Shown here piece by piece: positions 45,259 through 53,506 of a stretch of 64,000 nucleotides of DNA (the stretch's first letter is position 1; each line of letters begins with the position of its first letter). A program made the position numbers and the translations under genes. The stretch is from Clostridia bacterium (lineage in GTDB: Bacteria; Bacillota_A; Clostridia; Oscillospirales; CAG-272), in the NCBI GenBank assembly GCA_017452945.1, contig JAFTLD010000003.1, forward strand, positions 15,405 to 79,404. The letters are read 5' to 3'. The notes under the pieces are model-generated. The model made no database searches. It worked only from the letters and a program-made list of their open reading frames with translations, and was not told the DNA's origin.

Positions 45259-45297
45259 ATACGCCCATAACATGTCCTCAGACAGCTATGGGCGTAT
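45259..45297 (+). terminator. Terminator-like hairpin after the beta-galactosidase
   Basis: ATACGCCCATA / TATGGGCGTAT (11-bp stem, 17-nt loop) 8 bp after the stop codon; no strong T-run. Confidence 0.6.
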
Positions 45298-45380
45298 TGA
45301 ATAAAAGTATTACGCCATGCATATACTGTTATCGGGTGGCACTCTGCCTTTGGATCCAATAAATATTTTTCCGAAAGGTA

Positions 45381-45409
45381 TTGCAATTTGTCTCGATCTG
45401 TGTTATAAT
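45381..45409 (+). promoter_or_regulatory. Promoter of the DUF3800 leader RNA and gene
   Basis: TTGCAA (45381-45386), 17-bp spacer, TATAAT (45404-45409). Transcription would start near 45416, at the edge of the structured leader. Confidence 0.78.
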
Positions 45410-45414
45410 GCAGT

Positions 45415-45482
45415 CAAGGAAAACGGGCTGGTCGCAAGACCCGGGTCCACCTACGGCGGGGATGTTCCCCGCCATTTTCTTT
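45415..45482 (+). ncRNA. Structured leader RNA ahead of the DUF3800 gene, ending in a terminator-like hairpin
   Basis: About 68 nt. A first hairpin contains GTC-GCAA-GAC (45431-45440) with a GNRA tetraloop, flanked by GGG and CCC/CCGGG runs that could extend the stem or form a pseudoknot. A second hairpin, GGCGGGGA-TGT-TCCCCGCC (45455-45473), is a perfect 8-bp stem followed by ATTTTCTTT, i.e. an intrinsic terminator. The DUF3800 start lies 18 bp beyond. RNA motifs preceding DUF3800 genes (the DUF3800-I to XI families) have been described by comparative genomics; whether this is one of those classes needs a covariance-model search. Confidence 0.6.
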
Positions 45483-45500
45483 AGAAAGGATGTACTAGAC

Positions 45501-46193
45501 ATGAGCGAGCTCAGCATCTTCGTTGACGAATCGGGAGATTTTGGTTCATACGAATCGCACGCCCCCTTCTATTTGTTCACGCTCGTATTTCATGATCAAA
45601 GCAAATCCATCAAAGACCAGATCGCTCATCTTGAGCGAGGGCTCACCGATCTTGGTTTTGATATGCAACACTGCTTTCATGCAGGCCCCATCATCAGACG
45701 TGAGCAGGATTATCAATATCTTTCAATCACAGAACGAAGAAAGTGTCTGAACCGCATTTTAGCTTTTTCCAAAAGCTGCGAAATATCTTATATCACATTT
45801 TCAGTAGAGAAAAGACATATGTTTGACTCCTTGGAATTGACCGTTGCGCTCTCAAAGCAGCTTTCTTCATTTATTCGGGAGGAGTATTCCTTTTTCATGC
45901 AATTCGACCGAATTATCGTATACTACGATAACGGTCAAGTGGAGTTGAACAAGCTTTTAGCATCAGTTTTTGCCGTCATGCTGCCGCAAGCAGAATTCAG
46001 AAAGGTACTGCCGGCAGATTACAGGCTTTTTCAAGTGGCAGATTTCATTTGCACATTGGAGCTCATCCATCTCAAAGATAAACAACACATTTTGTCGAAA
46101 TCAGAAGAAGCCTTCTTCGGTTCTATGCGAGACATGAGAAAAAACTATATAAAACCTATGGGCAAAATACATTATCAGAATCAGAAAAAATAA
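45501..46193 (+). CDS. DUF3800 domain protein
   Basis: 230 residues. The family start LSIFVDESGDFG, then FHAGPIIRREQDYQ, IIVYYDNGQVELNKLL and the C-terminal LPADYRLFQVADFICTLE are typical of DUF3800, which has an RNase H-like fold with acidic residues (Asp8 and Asp11 in VDESGDFG) suggesting metal-dependent nuclease chemistry. No activity is established for the family as far as I know. The gene is AT-richer than its neighbours, isolated, and preceded by its own structured RNA with terminator, an arrangement reminiscent of type III toxin-antitoxin loci. Toxin, defence or RNA-regulated nuclease roles are hypotheses. Confidence 0.85.
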   Translation: MSELSIFVDESGDFGSYESHAPFYLFTLVFHDQSKSIKDQIAHLERGLTDLGFDMQHCFHAGPIIRREQDYQYLSITERRKCLNRILAFSKSCEISYITFSVEKRHMFDSLELTVALSKQLSSFIREEYSFFMQFDRIIVYYDNGQVELNKLLASVFAVMLPQAEFRKVLPADYRLFQVADFICTLELIHLKDKQHILSKSEEAFFGSMRDMRKNYIKPMGKIHYQNQKK

Positions 46194-46201
46194 CATACAT
46201 G

Positions 46202-46240
46202 AAAAATCCCACCATATCTCATGGATATGGTGGGATTTTT
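46202..46240. terminator. Strong bidirectional terminator
   Basis: A perfect 17-bp stem (AAAAATCCCACCATATC and its complement) with a 5-nt loop lies between the convergent DUF3800 and GH99-like genes, with A-runs and T-runs at both ends. Confidence 0.93.
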
Positions 46241-46273
46241 CATAGCATTGCTTTATTTTTTCTTGTTCACAAC

Positions 46274-48865
46274 TCAGTCCTTCTTTTTACCGATCACCAG
46301 CGCGCCAAGAGCGATGCAGGTAATCAAAGCCATGCAAGCGGTCACGGATTTGCATCCGGTTTCTTCCGCGGGTTCGGTTCCCTGTTCGGTTGTGGAATCG
46401 TCGGTCGTAGGTGCCTCGGTTGCGTCGGTCGTTTCAACCGGCTCGGTGGTAACCTCCTCAGGTACTGAGTTTTGCTGCGTGCTGACATAGCTGTACTTGA
46501 ATCTTGCACCGGGGGCAACGTCACCCGAAATGTAGAAGTCCATGATATCGCCCGAGAACTTGGTATAGTCGCCCTCGTCGTGTACGTTATCCGTCCAGGA
46601 GAAGTTGATGGTAAAGTCGTTGCCCGAAAGGCCAAGGTCGCTCTTTGCCACCTTGATTGTCATATATCTGCCGTCCACGGTATATGCGCAATCCGCAACC
46701 TTTGTGGACTCATAGCCGTTGCCGCTGAACTTTTCAAGAACAACGGTATCTGCACTTGCAGCGGACTTGCCTATCACGTACTCAAAGGTCTCCCAACCCT
46801 GATTCTGCTGGTCGGAGTCGATATACAGCGTCATCCACAGGCTGTCGGTATAGGGCGTGATATTCTCGGCACATTCTACGTTGAAATACACGTACTCGTC
46901 GTCACGTGCGACCTGCGCACCGATCAGATCGTTTCTGCCCGAGGTCTCGGTGTAATAGTAATTTCCATAGCCCGAGCTCTTGCGGTCACCCGTGTTATTT
47001 ACATATGCTTCGTAATAAGGTGCAACGTCCTTCCACTGTGCCTGGCCTGCCGAGAGATCAATGGTAGTCATCAGCGAAGGCTCGGGGATCGGATTGACAC
47101 CCTTATAGCGACGCGCATAGTTGACAAACAGATAGTAATAGTGATCCTTCAGCTCACCCTTGGTAGGCTCAAGGTCACGGGAGAATTCGTTATCAAACTG
47201 GTCGACAAGCGCATTGTTGACCTTGGAGTTGGCACCGCCCCAGGGATCGGGCTGACGCCATGCGTGCCACTCGTTCCAGCCTGTGACAAACAGAACCTCG
47301 GGATCCATTTCCAGCGCATAATCGAACTGCTCGGAGAACTGGTATCCCCACAGAGAAGCGCTCGGACCTTCCTTTGCGTAGCGGTCGTGATAGGTGGAGG
47401 TATACGAACGACCCATAACGTTCTCACCGTTCATGGCCGTGATTTCTTTGGTCACGTAATTGTGGTTGACCGCAACACCCACGGTCATCTGTTCGATCAG
47501 GCCTTTTCTGATGCCGGTCGCCCCTTTGTCAGAATACAAAGCCTGCGGATAAACTGACAGCCACCCCCACGTCTTTGCGGCAGTGCTTGCCACGCGATAC
47601 TCAGGCTGACCTGCACGCCAGGTAAAGAACGCCTTGATCTCCTTACCAAGCTCACCCTCCGGAACAGCATTGCGCTGACCCATCAGCATAGGCTTATCAT
47701 CCCAATAGAACCACAGATCCTGATACAGACCGGGCTTATAAATATCGTGATAGATCACGTTTGCCTGCGAGATCGCACCACTGTGTATACCAAACGGGAG
47801 CACATATGAAACCTTGGGGACGTCTACACCACCGTTATGCAGCGCATCCTCCCATGTGGGATACAGCACGAAATAGCTCTCTCTCCATGTATAGCCGCCG
47901 TTTGTGTTGTCGGTAAAGATGACGTCAACGCCCGCGTTGGCCAACAGCTCAGCCTGGCGGCGCAGCACCCATGGATCTTCGGTGGTATAAAAGCCGTAGA
48001 TCGGCTCATTCCAGAAGCAATAGCGTCCCGTTCCTGCCCACGCCGGGTGGTTATAATCATTCTTCGCATCGGGATATTGCTTGAGCAGCTCGGTGGTGTT
48101 GAGAGCACCTGCCGAAGCGGTCTCCTTGGTGTGCCAGGTCCAGTAGAACATTGCCAGAGTCTTATCCTCACGAGGTGCACCTACGTCGGCATAAGTCAGA
48201 GATACTCTGCCAAGGCCATCGGTAAATACCCAAGTGTCGGGCATAACCTCGTTCTGATGGCTCAGACTTTCCTCGGGAACGACCACGGTTTCCTTCTGAG
48301 CAACGATCACCTGCGGCTCCAACGTGGCAAAAGGCTCTGCAGGAGCATCCCCTGCAAAGGTGACCTTCATTTCCCAGTCGTTTTGGGATTCGGTGCCGTT
48401 TGCATAGCAATAGCCGCCCGAAACCTTACAATCCATCACCCAAACGCCAACCTGCCCCTGAACGTTATGAATACGCAGGAAATACTCACCTGCGGGCTGC
48501 TCGTCAAAACTCAACTGGTTATAGGCATTATCTTTGAGCGGAATAAAATCCTTGCTTGCAACAGGCTCTGCCGCAATCGTAGTATCGTAATTGGTATCCC
48601 ACACGTAAAGGCTCAGCGTTGCCGAGGAATCGGACGTGCTCCACGTAGGAATGGATACCGAAAGTGCGGTGAACGCACCGTTAAAGCCAATACGAATACC
48701 GTAGTCACCGCCAATTTGCTTAGCCAAACGGTTGGGTAAAGACTTGTCGTAAATATTCACGGTCGAATCTGCTGCATATACCACCGAAACGGCAACGGCT
48801 GCAAGCATGGACAGCGTGATCAGCAAGCACAGTGCAGTCGATAAAAACTTGCGATTGAATTTCAT
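46274..48865 (-). CDS. GH99-like surface enzyme with Gly-Cys C-terminal anchor
   Basis: 863 residues. Signal peptide (1 to about 32, ending VVYAADS), an N-terminal beta-rich domain (about 33-190), the GH71/99-like catalytic region (about 220-590; AGVDVIFTDNTNGGYTW, LFVTGWNEWHAW), a C-terminal beta-sandwich (about 625-800; YVYFNVECAENITPY), a Thr/Glu-rich spacer and the anchor ETGCKSVTA-hydrophobic helix-GKKKD. It is a larger paralogue of the lipoprotein at 10195-12144, and the two share the last two domains. It would act at the cell surface on mannan-type glycans, unproven. Own promoter; ribosome site AAGGAGG. Confidence 0.78.
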   Translation of the reverse strand: MKFNRKFLSTALCLLITLSMLAAVAVSVVYAADSTVNIYDKSLPNRLAKQIGGDYGIRIGFNGAFTALSVSIPTWSTSDSSATLSLYVWDTNYDTTIAAEPVASKDFIPLKDNAYNQLSFDEQPAGEYFLRIHNVQGQVGVWVMDCKVSGGYCYANGTESQNDWEMKVTFAGDAPAEPFATLEPQVIVAQKETVVVPEESLSHQNEVMPDTWVFTDGLGRVSLTYADVGAPREDKTLAMFYWTWHTKETASAGALNTTELLKQYPDAKNDYNHPAWAGTGRYCFWNEPIYGFYTTEDPWVLRRQAELLANAGVDVIFTDNTNGGYTWRESYFVLYPTWEDALHNGGVDVPKVSYVLPFGIHSGAISQANVIYHDIYKPGLYQDLWFYWDDKPMLMGQRNAVPEGELGKEIKAFFTWRAGQPEYRVASTAAKTWGWLSVYPQALYSDKGATGIRKGLIEQMTVGVAVNHNYVTKEITAMNGENVMGRSYTSTYHDRYAKEGPSASLWGYQFSEQFDYALEMDPEVLFVTGWNEWHAWRQPDPWGGANSKVNNALVDQFDNEFSRDLEPTKGELKDHYYYLFVNYARRYKGVNPIPEPSLMTTIDLSAGQAQWKDVAPYYEAYVNNTGDRKSSGYGNYYYTETSGRNDLIGAQVARDDEYVYFNVECAENITPYTDSLWMTLYIDSDQQNQGWETFEYVIGKSAASADTVVLEKFSGNGYESTKVADCAYTVDGRYMTIKVAKSDLGLSGNDFTINFSWTDNVHDEGDYTKFSGDIMDFYISGDVAPGARFKYSYVSTQQNSVPEEVTTEPVETTDATEAPTTDDSTTEQGTEPAEETGCKSVTACMALITCIALGALVIGKKKD

Positions 48866-48906
48866 ACGAAACCTCCTTGATCGTATTTGGGCAAGTCGTT
48901 TAGCAG

Positions 48907-48935
48907 ATTATACCATAAAATCGCATCTGCGTCAA
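48907..48935 (-). promoter_or_regulatory. Promoter of the GH99-like surface enzyme
   Basis: Minus strand TTGACG (48935-48930), 17-bp spacer, TATAAT (48912-48907). Confidence 0.72.
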
Positions 48936-48960
48936 TAGATTTGCGCAAGTTTGCCAAAAC

Positions 48961-49002
48961 AAAAGGCGGACGGCACTCACGCTGCAGTGCCGCCCACCTT
49001 TT
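48961..49002 (-). terminator. Terminator of the hisS operon
   Basis: CGGCACT / AGTGCCG inner stem (48971-48977 with 48986-48992) and an outer AAAAGG/CCTTTT pairing; on the minus strand it runs into CTTTTGTTTT, right after the stop of the cyclo-ligase-CPBP fusion. Confidence 0.78.
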
Positions 49003-49005
49003 ACT

Positions 49006-50700
49006 TTATCGGAAAATACAAACGATCAAATACAATATCATGCACAGAATTGCTGCAGGAGAGGCAAATGCAAGTCCGATGTTCCCTGCTATCGCACTAC
49101 CGGACAGTTTCTCTTCGGGCTTATAAGCATCCGAAACGTCATCCTTGGCATAAGCGCGATAGAGTCTGCTGCACTCACCGCAAAAAACGGCCAGGCACAA
49201 AAGCAATGCTGCGATCATCAAAATCAGGAATAACGTTGTTGCACTCTGCGTCACGTAAAAATCCGCAAATGCGCTCTGCCCGAACAGACAGAACAAATTG
49301 TACAGAAAATGCACGATCATGGTACAGAACACCGAACGGGTCGCGTACATGGTCAGTGCCAGCACTACACCGGCAAACAGATACACAGGCATTGCCAGCA
49401 GATTGAAATGCAGCATAGAAAACAAAACCGAGCTGACAGCAATCGCACAAGCCACGCCCCTGCCCTCAAATTCCGCGCAAAGCATGCTGCGAAAGATCAG
49501 TTCCTCACACACAGCAGGCAAGATGGCATACCCCAAAACCAGATACAGCATGCCCGCCATGGTGCCATCATGTCTGGATGTAAAAGTGTCATAGAGCACA
49601 AAGCTTTGCCCCTCACTCAGATTGCCCATCAGCACGCTGAGCAAAAAGCAGCCTGTGATCAAAGCACCTGCCGCACTTGCGATCAAAAAGATATGATCCG
49701 GCCTCGGAGCTTTCAAGCGCATGCGCCTTGCGTACTCCTTGCCTCGGAAACGGAAAAACAAATAGCCGGGAATCACAAAGATCAAAATCTGCAGCAGCAC
49801 GACCACCAAATATTCATTGTCGTGGTCGATCAACAGCGCATCGATCAGGCGTGAAAGCAAAAGCAGCACAAATATTGCAAGCACCGGCAGCATAACGGGA
49901 TCAAACGGCAGCTTTCCAAGCAACGGGATCTGCTTCCATTTATACATAAACCGCTGCCAACGGATATTCTCCGTCCCATCTACCTCGTCCTCTGCGTCCT
50001 GCTCGGGCTCCCAAAGATCCTCTTGCTCACCGTAGTCGTCATCGATGGTGGGAACTGCTTGCTCGGATGCAAAATCGCTGTCGTCTATGATAGTTTCCTT
50101 TGGATCGTCCTGCCAATCCTGCGATTGCTTTTGATCCACGCGCCATTCCCCCTTTCGATCAAAAACGTATTGTACGGGTACGTCGTACGCATCATGCGGC
50201 AAATATTCGGCCATACCGACCTCAAACACCGCACACGCGCGCACACCCACAAAGGATGCCAAAAATCTGTCGTAATAGCCCTTGCCGTAGCCGAGTCGGT
50301 TTCCCTCTTTATCCACGGCAAGCGCGGGTACGATGCAAAGCGCGTCACCCACGGACTGCCACAAGGGGCAATCACGGCACGGCTCCAAAATGCCAAAGCT
50401 GCCCTTTTCCAGCTGCTCGGGAGAATCCACCACGTAAAACGCCATGCTCCCCGCCTTATCAAGGCAGCGCGGATACGCCACCACCTTGCCCTTTTCCCAT
50501 GCGTCGGCCGCCACACAGGACAGATCGATCTCACCCTCGGTGGCCGCATAAAGCAGTACGCTTGATGCACTCTCATACAGAGGGCTTTGCAAAATATTCG
50601 CACAGATCTCGCGTTCCTGCGCTTCTCTTTGCTCGGGCTGCATATCCGCACGCGCGGCACGGTAGTGCGCGCGCATCTGTTTTTTGTTCAGCTCATTCAT
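49006..50700 (-). CDS. Fusion of 5-formyltetrahydrofolate cyclo-ligase with a CPBP intramembrane protease
   Basis: 564 residues. Residues 1 to about 185 are a complete 5-formyl-THF cyclo-ligase (LNKKQMRAHYRAARADMQPE, then GILEPC, GYGKGYYDRFL), which makes 5,10-methenyl-THF using ATP. Residues about 195-235 are acidic and disordered-looking (DSDFASEQAVPTIDDDYGE, then QEDLWEPEQDAEDEVDG). Residues about 245-560 carry about eight transmembrane helices with CPBP protease motifs CEELIFR, FSMLHFNL and VHFLYNLF. The reading frame is continuous; the start overlaps the DJ-1 gene stop by four bases. A chimera of soluble folate enzyme and membrane protease is unexpected. Third gene of the hisS operon. 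Confidence 0.85.
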   Translation of the reverse strand: MNELNKKQMRAHYRAARADMQPEQREAQEREICANILQSPLYESASSVLLYAATEGEIDLSCVAADAWEKGKVVAYPRCLDKAGSMAFYVVDSPEQLEKGSFGILEPCRDCPLWQSVGDALCIVPALAVDKEGNRLGYGKGYYDRFLASFVGVRACAVFEVGMAEYLPHDAYDVPVQYVFDRKGEWRVDQKQSQDWQDDPKETIIDDSDFASEQAVPTIDDDYGEQEDLWEPEQDAEDEVDGTENIRWQRFMYKWKQIPLLGKLPFDPVMLPVLAIFVLLLLSRLIDALLIDHDNEYLVVVLLQILIFVIPGYLFFRFRGKEYARRMRLKAPRPDHIFLIASAAGALITGCFLLSVLMGNLSEGQSFVLYDTFTSRHDGTMAGMLYLVLGYAILPAVCEELIFRSMLCAEFEGRGVACAIAVSSVLFSMLHFNLLAMPVYLFAGVVLALTMYATRSVFCTMIVHFLYNLFCLFGQSAFADFYVTQSATTLFLILMIAALLLCLAVFCGECSRLYRAYAKDDVSDAYKPEEKLSGSAIAGNIGLAFASPAAILCMILYLIVCIFR

Positions 50701-51236
50701 TTGGCAAACACCGAAGCAGCGATCTGCTCGGCAGTTTCTTTGCCGCAAAGCACCTCAACAAGAGCAAGCCCGAATTCAAGCGCTGCGCCCATGCCCTTGG
50801 CAGTAATGATCTTGCCGTCGCACTCCACGCGTGCGTCGGTCACGGTCGCGCCCTTCAGGTATTGCTCAAAGCCGGGATAGCACACAGCTCTCTTGCCGTC
50901 CAGATACCCACGCTTGCCAAGCACCATGGGTGCTGCGCAGATGGCGCAAAGATACGCATCGTTGCGCGCAGCAGCACGCAGTGCCGCATCTACCACGCGA
51001 GAATTATCCAGGTTTTCCGAGCCCGGCATGCCACCGGGCAAAATAATCATATCGGGGGTACTGTCGCGATACATGGTGTCGGGAATGTCGGCCTGCACGC
51101 GAATGCCGTGCGCACCCATGATGCTGTCGCCGCCCACGCCAACCGTGGTGACCTTGACGCCTGCACGACGCAGCACGTCCAGAGGCGTCAGCGCCTCGAT
51201 CTCCTCAAAACCGTTTGCCAAAAACAGATATACCAT
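50697..51236 (-). CDS. DJ-1/PfpI family protein
   Basis: 179 residues, standard for the family. Nucleophile elbow AICAAPMVLG (Cys100) with FEEIEALTPLD at the N-terminus bearing the conserved Glu, and the C-terminal TAKGMGAALEFGLALVE. Members include glyoxalase III, deglycase and chaperone-like proteins; no specific reaction can be assigned. Ribosome site GGAGGG. It sits between hisS (24 bp upstream) and the cyclo-ligase-CPBP fusion, with which it shares a four-base overlap. Confidence 0.92.
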   Translation of the reverse strand: MVYLFLANGFEEIEALTPLDVLRRAGVKVTTVGVGGDSIMGAHGIRVQADIPDTMYRDSTPDMIILPGGMPGSENLDNSRVVDAALRAAARNDAYLCAICAAPMVLGKRGYLDGKRAVCYPGFEQYLKGATVTDARVECDGKIITAKGMGAALEFGLALVEVLCGKETAEQIAASVFAK

Positions 51237-51259
51237 GTTTCCCTCCGTAATGCTTCAAA

Positions 51260-52549
51260 TTATGCAAAAAATGCGATCAGCTCGTCCACCTTGACGGTCT
51301 GCTCTTCTCTGGTAGTCAGATTCTTGACCTTAGCCACACCCTCGGCATACTCGCTGCCGCCAATGATGACCACGTGCGAGAATCCCTGACGGACACCCCA
51401 ATCCAGCTGCTTGCCAAACTTCTTTTTGCCAATATACAAGGTAGAGGCAATGCCTGCGTCGCGCAAAGCCTCGGTCAGGCATGCGCAGTGCTCGTAAGGC
51501 ACGTCATCAAACACGGTGACCAGCACCTTGGTGCCGCCGGTGTACAGATCGGGAATCAGATTATGGATGGTCAGGAAGTTTTCCAGCGTTACGTCGCCCA
51601 AACCGTAGCCCACACCGCTGATCTGATTCTTGACGAACAGGCCGACCAGATTGTCATAGCGGCCGCCGCCGAACATGGCGCGGTTATTCTCGGGAGCGAG
51701 GTCAAATACCTCAAAAACGGTACCGGTGTAGTAGTCAAGGCCGCGCACGATGCCGAAATCAAACGTACAGTAGCGGTCAAGACCCATCTTACCTAGCATA
51801 TCAAACAGGTTGGCAAGCTCCTGTGCACCTCGGCTCTCGGGGCAAATGGCACATGCCTCTGCCGCGCTCATGCCGTACAAAGCGTCGATCTTGGCGATCT
51901 GCTCTGCTCCAAGCCCTAACTCGCCCATTTCCTTTTCGTAAACCTCGCGCGGGATCTTGTTCTTCTTGTCAACCACCTTGGAGACCTTGCGTGCGCGCTC
52001 CTCGCCCTCACCGGCAATGGTGGCAATGACGTCGTTGAAGAAACGGCGGTTGTTGATATGCACGCGGAACATGGTTTCGTCCGCACCAAAGGCGCGCAGA
52101 ATACGAATGGCGCTGGTGATGGCCTCCAGATCTGCCTCATAGCCGTCGCAACCGAAAATATCCACGTTGACCTGCCAGAATTCACGCAGTCTGCCTCTCT
52201 GAGGCTTCTCGCAGCGGTAGCAGTTAGGCATGGAGAACCACTTGAGCGGGAAGTTGAGTTCCCCGATCTTGGCGGAAACCATACGCGCAACGGTGGGGGT
52301 CATTTCGGGACGGATAGCCAGATTACGCTCTGCTCTGTCGGTGAAATGGTAGGTCTGCTCGTTGGCGATCTCCTCACCGCTCTTGGCGGCATAGAGCTCC
52401 AAGGACTCTAACATCGGGCCTGCATACTCGTCAAATGCGGCATCCTCCAGCGTCTTGCGGATCTTACCGAAGAACCAGTTGCGCAAAACCATCTCGCGCG
52501 GATAAAAATCTCTTGTACCCTTGTAGGGCTGTGTAGAAAGCAATTTCAT
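51260..52549 (-). CDS. hisS: Histidine--tRNA ligase
   Basis: 429 residues. Class II synthetase charging tRNA-His. Motif 1-like YKGTRDFYPREM, motif 2 region RPQRGRLREFWQVNVDIFG, the histidine-A motif LDYYTGTVFEVF and the C-terminal anticodon-binding domain (VLVTVFDDVPYEHCACLTE onwards) are intact. First gene of a three-gene operon. The promoter-to-ATG distance is only about 30 nt, so no T-box attenuator precedes it. Confidence 0.96.
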   Translation of the reverse strand: MKLLSTQPYKGTRDFYPREMVLRNWFFGKIRKTLEDAAFDEYAGPMLESLELYAAKSGEEIANEQTYHFTDRAERNLAIRPEMTPTVARMVSAKIGELNFPLKWFSMPNCYRCEKPQRGRLREFWQVNVDIFGCDGYEADLEAITSAIRILRAFGADETMFRVHINNRRFFNDVIATIAGEGEERARKVSKVVDKKNKIPREVYEKEMGELGLGAEQIAKIDALYGMSAAEACAICPESRGAQELANLFDMLGKMGLDRYCTFDFGIVRGLDYYTGTVFEVFDLAPENNRAMFGGGRYDNLVGLFVKNQISGVGYGLGDVTLENFLTIHNLIPDLYTGGTKVLVTVFDDVPYEHCACLTEALRDAGIASTLYIGKKKFGKQLDWGVRQGFSHVVIIGGSEYAEGVAKVKNLTTREEQTVKVDELIAFFA

Positions 52550-52580
52550 TTGTTTGTCCTCGTTTTTGATTAATCATATT

Positions 52581-52610
52581 ATTATACCATACGTAAGCAC
52601 GCCTTGTCAA
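52581..52610 (-). promoter_or_regulatory. Promoter of the hisS operon
   Basis: Minus strand TTGACA (52610-52605), 18-bp spacer, TATAAT (52586-52581). Confidence 0.75.
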
Positions 52611-52685
52611 TCACAAAGACTCAATCAAGCGTACCAAAACCAAAACATTTTTGCCCGGATTTTTGATATTCTTTTCAAAAAGCTC

Positions 52686-52714
52686 TTGCTTTTTTGAAAA
52701 TGGTGTGTTATAAT
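52686..52714 (+). promoter_or_regulatory. Promoter of tRNA-Ser
   Basis: TTGCTT (52686-52691), 17-bp spacer, TATAAT (52709-52714), 34 bp before the tRNA. Confidence 0.7.
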
Positions 52715-52748
52715 ATGACCTGTGCTAAATAACGGCACAAAAACAGAC

Positions 52749-52839
52749 GGAGAAGTACTCAAGTGGTCGAAGAGGCGTGACTCGAAATCTCGTAGGGCAT
52801 TGACGTGTCGCGTGGGTTCAAATCCCACCTTCTCCGCCA
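52749..52839 (+). tRNA. tRNA-Ser (anticodon CGA)
   Basis: Acceptor GGAGAAG pairs with CTTCTCC, followed by discriminator G and an encoded CCA. The anticodon loop is CTCGAAA, giving CGA (reads UCG). The T arm is GTGGG-TTCAAAT-CCCAC and the long variable arm marks a class II tRNA. The anticodon stem has a single T-T mismatch in its middle. Confidence 0.93.
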
Positions 52840-52883
52840 TAAAAGCCAAAAGGAGAATCGCAAGATTCTCCCTTTGGCTTTTA
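52840..52883 (+). terminator. Terminator of tRNA-Ser
   Basis: AAAAGCCAAAAGGAGAATC pairs with its complement around a GCAA loop (one-base bulge), starting directly after the CCA. Confidence 0.85.
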
Positions 52884-52958
52884 TCGTGAAAACTCTACCG
52901 ATTTAAACCCCGCATGAGCGGTGACCGGGCGGACAAGCTGATGCTGTTCCCTACACAT

Positions 52959-53308
52959 TCGCGCGCGTAACAGGGGGACGGAACCAAGTTACATTGCCTC
53001 GACCTTGGGCCTTGCAACGTAACATGGGAGCCGTCCCCCTGTTACACGCTTGCTTGTGCTGCGGGAGCAAGCCCCCGCCCTACGGGAGCTCCCCCACCTA
53101 CGCCTCAAAGCGAAAAAATCCAACAACGCGGTCGGGGCCGTGCGTAACCGGGGACGGAGCATTGTTGCACCGCGACACAACCAAACGCAACGTAAAAACC
53201 GATCATACGGTGTAACAAGGGCCTGTCCCCCCGTTACGCGCAATACGTAAAGCGCTTATAATATTAGGTTTTATAATATAACAGAAAACCGTCCCCTGTT
53301 ATAAAAAA
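52959..53308. repeat. Composite palindrome cluster E (order a-b-c)
   Basis: Fills most of the 660-bp gap between tRNA-Ser and the GH92 gene. Unit a (52959-53052) matches unit a of the 41.8-kb cluster with the same ends (GCGCGTAACAGGGGGACGG ... CCGTCCCCCTGTTAC). Unit b (about 53131-53243) is a third copy of the b palindrome. Unit c near 53275-53308 has TATAACAG/CTGTTATA arms. A CGGGAGCAAGCCCCCGC stretch separates a from b. No gene is apparent. Confidence 0.75.
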
Positions 53309-53365
53309 CTACGATTCGTAGAAAAAAGTCTTGGGTTGCCCGTTTCTCGGTCTTCGATTCGCAGA

Positions 53366-53394
53366 TTGACAAAAAAATAAAAGCATGGTACAAT
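53366..53394 (+). promoter_or_regulatory. Promoter of the GH92 gene
   Basis: TTGACA (53366-53371), 17-bp spacer, TACAAT (53389-53394). It is about 112 bp before the ATG; no structure was recognised in the leader. Confidence 0.7.
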
Positions 53395-53506
53395 GGAATT
53401 ATCTGAATTAAGGAAAAATTTGCGTGAAGGTTCGCTCTACCCATGTGTTCGGTTTACTGTTCACGCATAACTTTATTAAGCCGTCAAAGGCGGAATGGAG
53501 ATTGAT

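Noticed and set aside
52550..52610. T-box riboswitch before hisS
   Set aside because: The distance from promoter to start codon is about 30 nt, too short for a T-box. The asnA leader (about 40 nt) is equally short.
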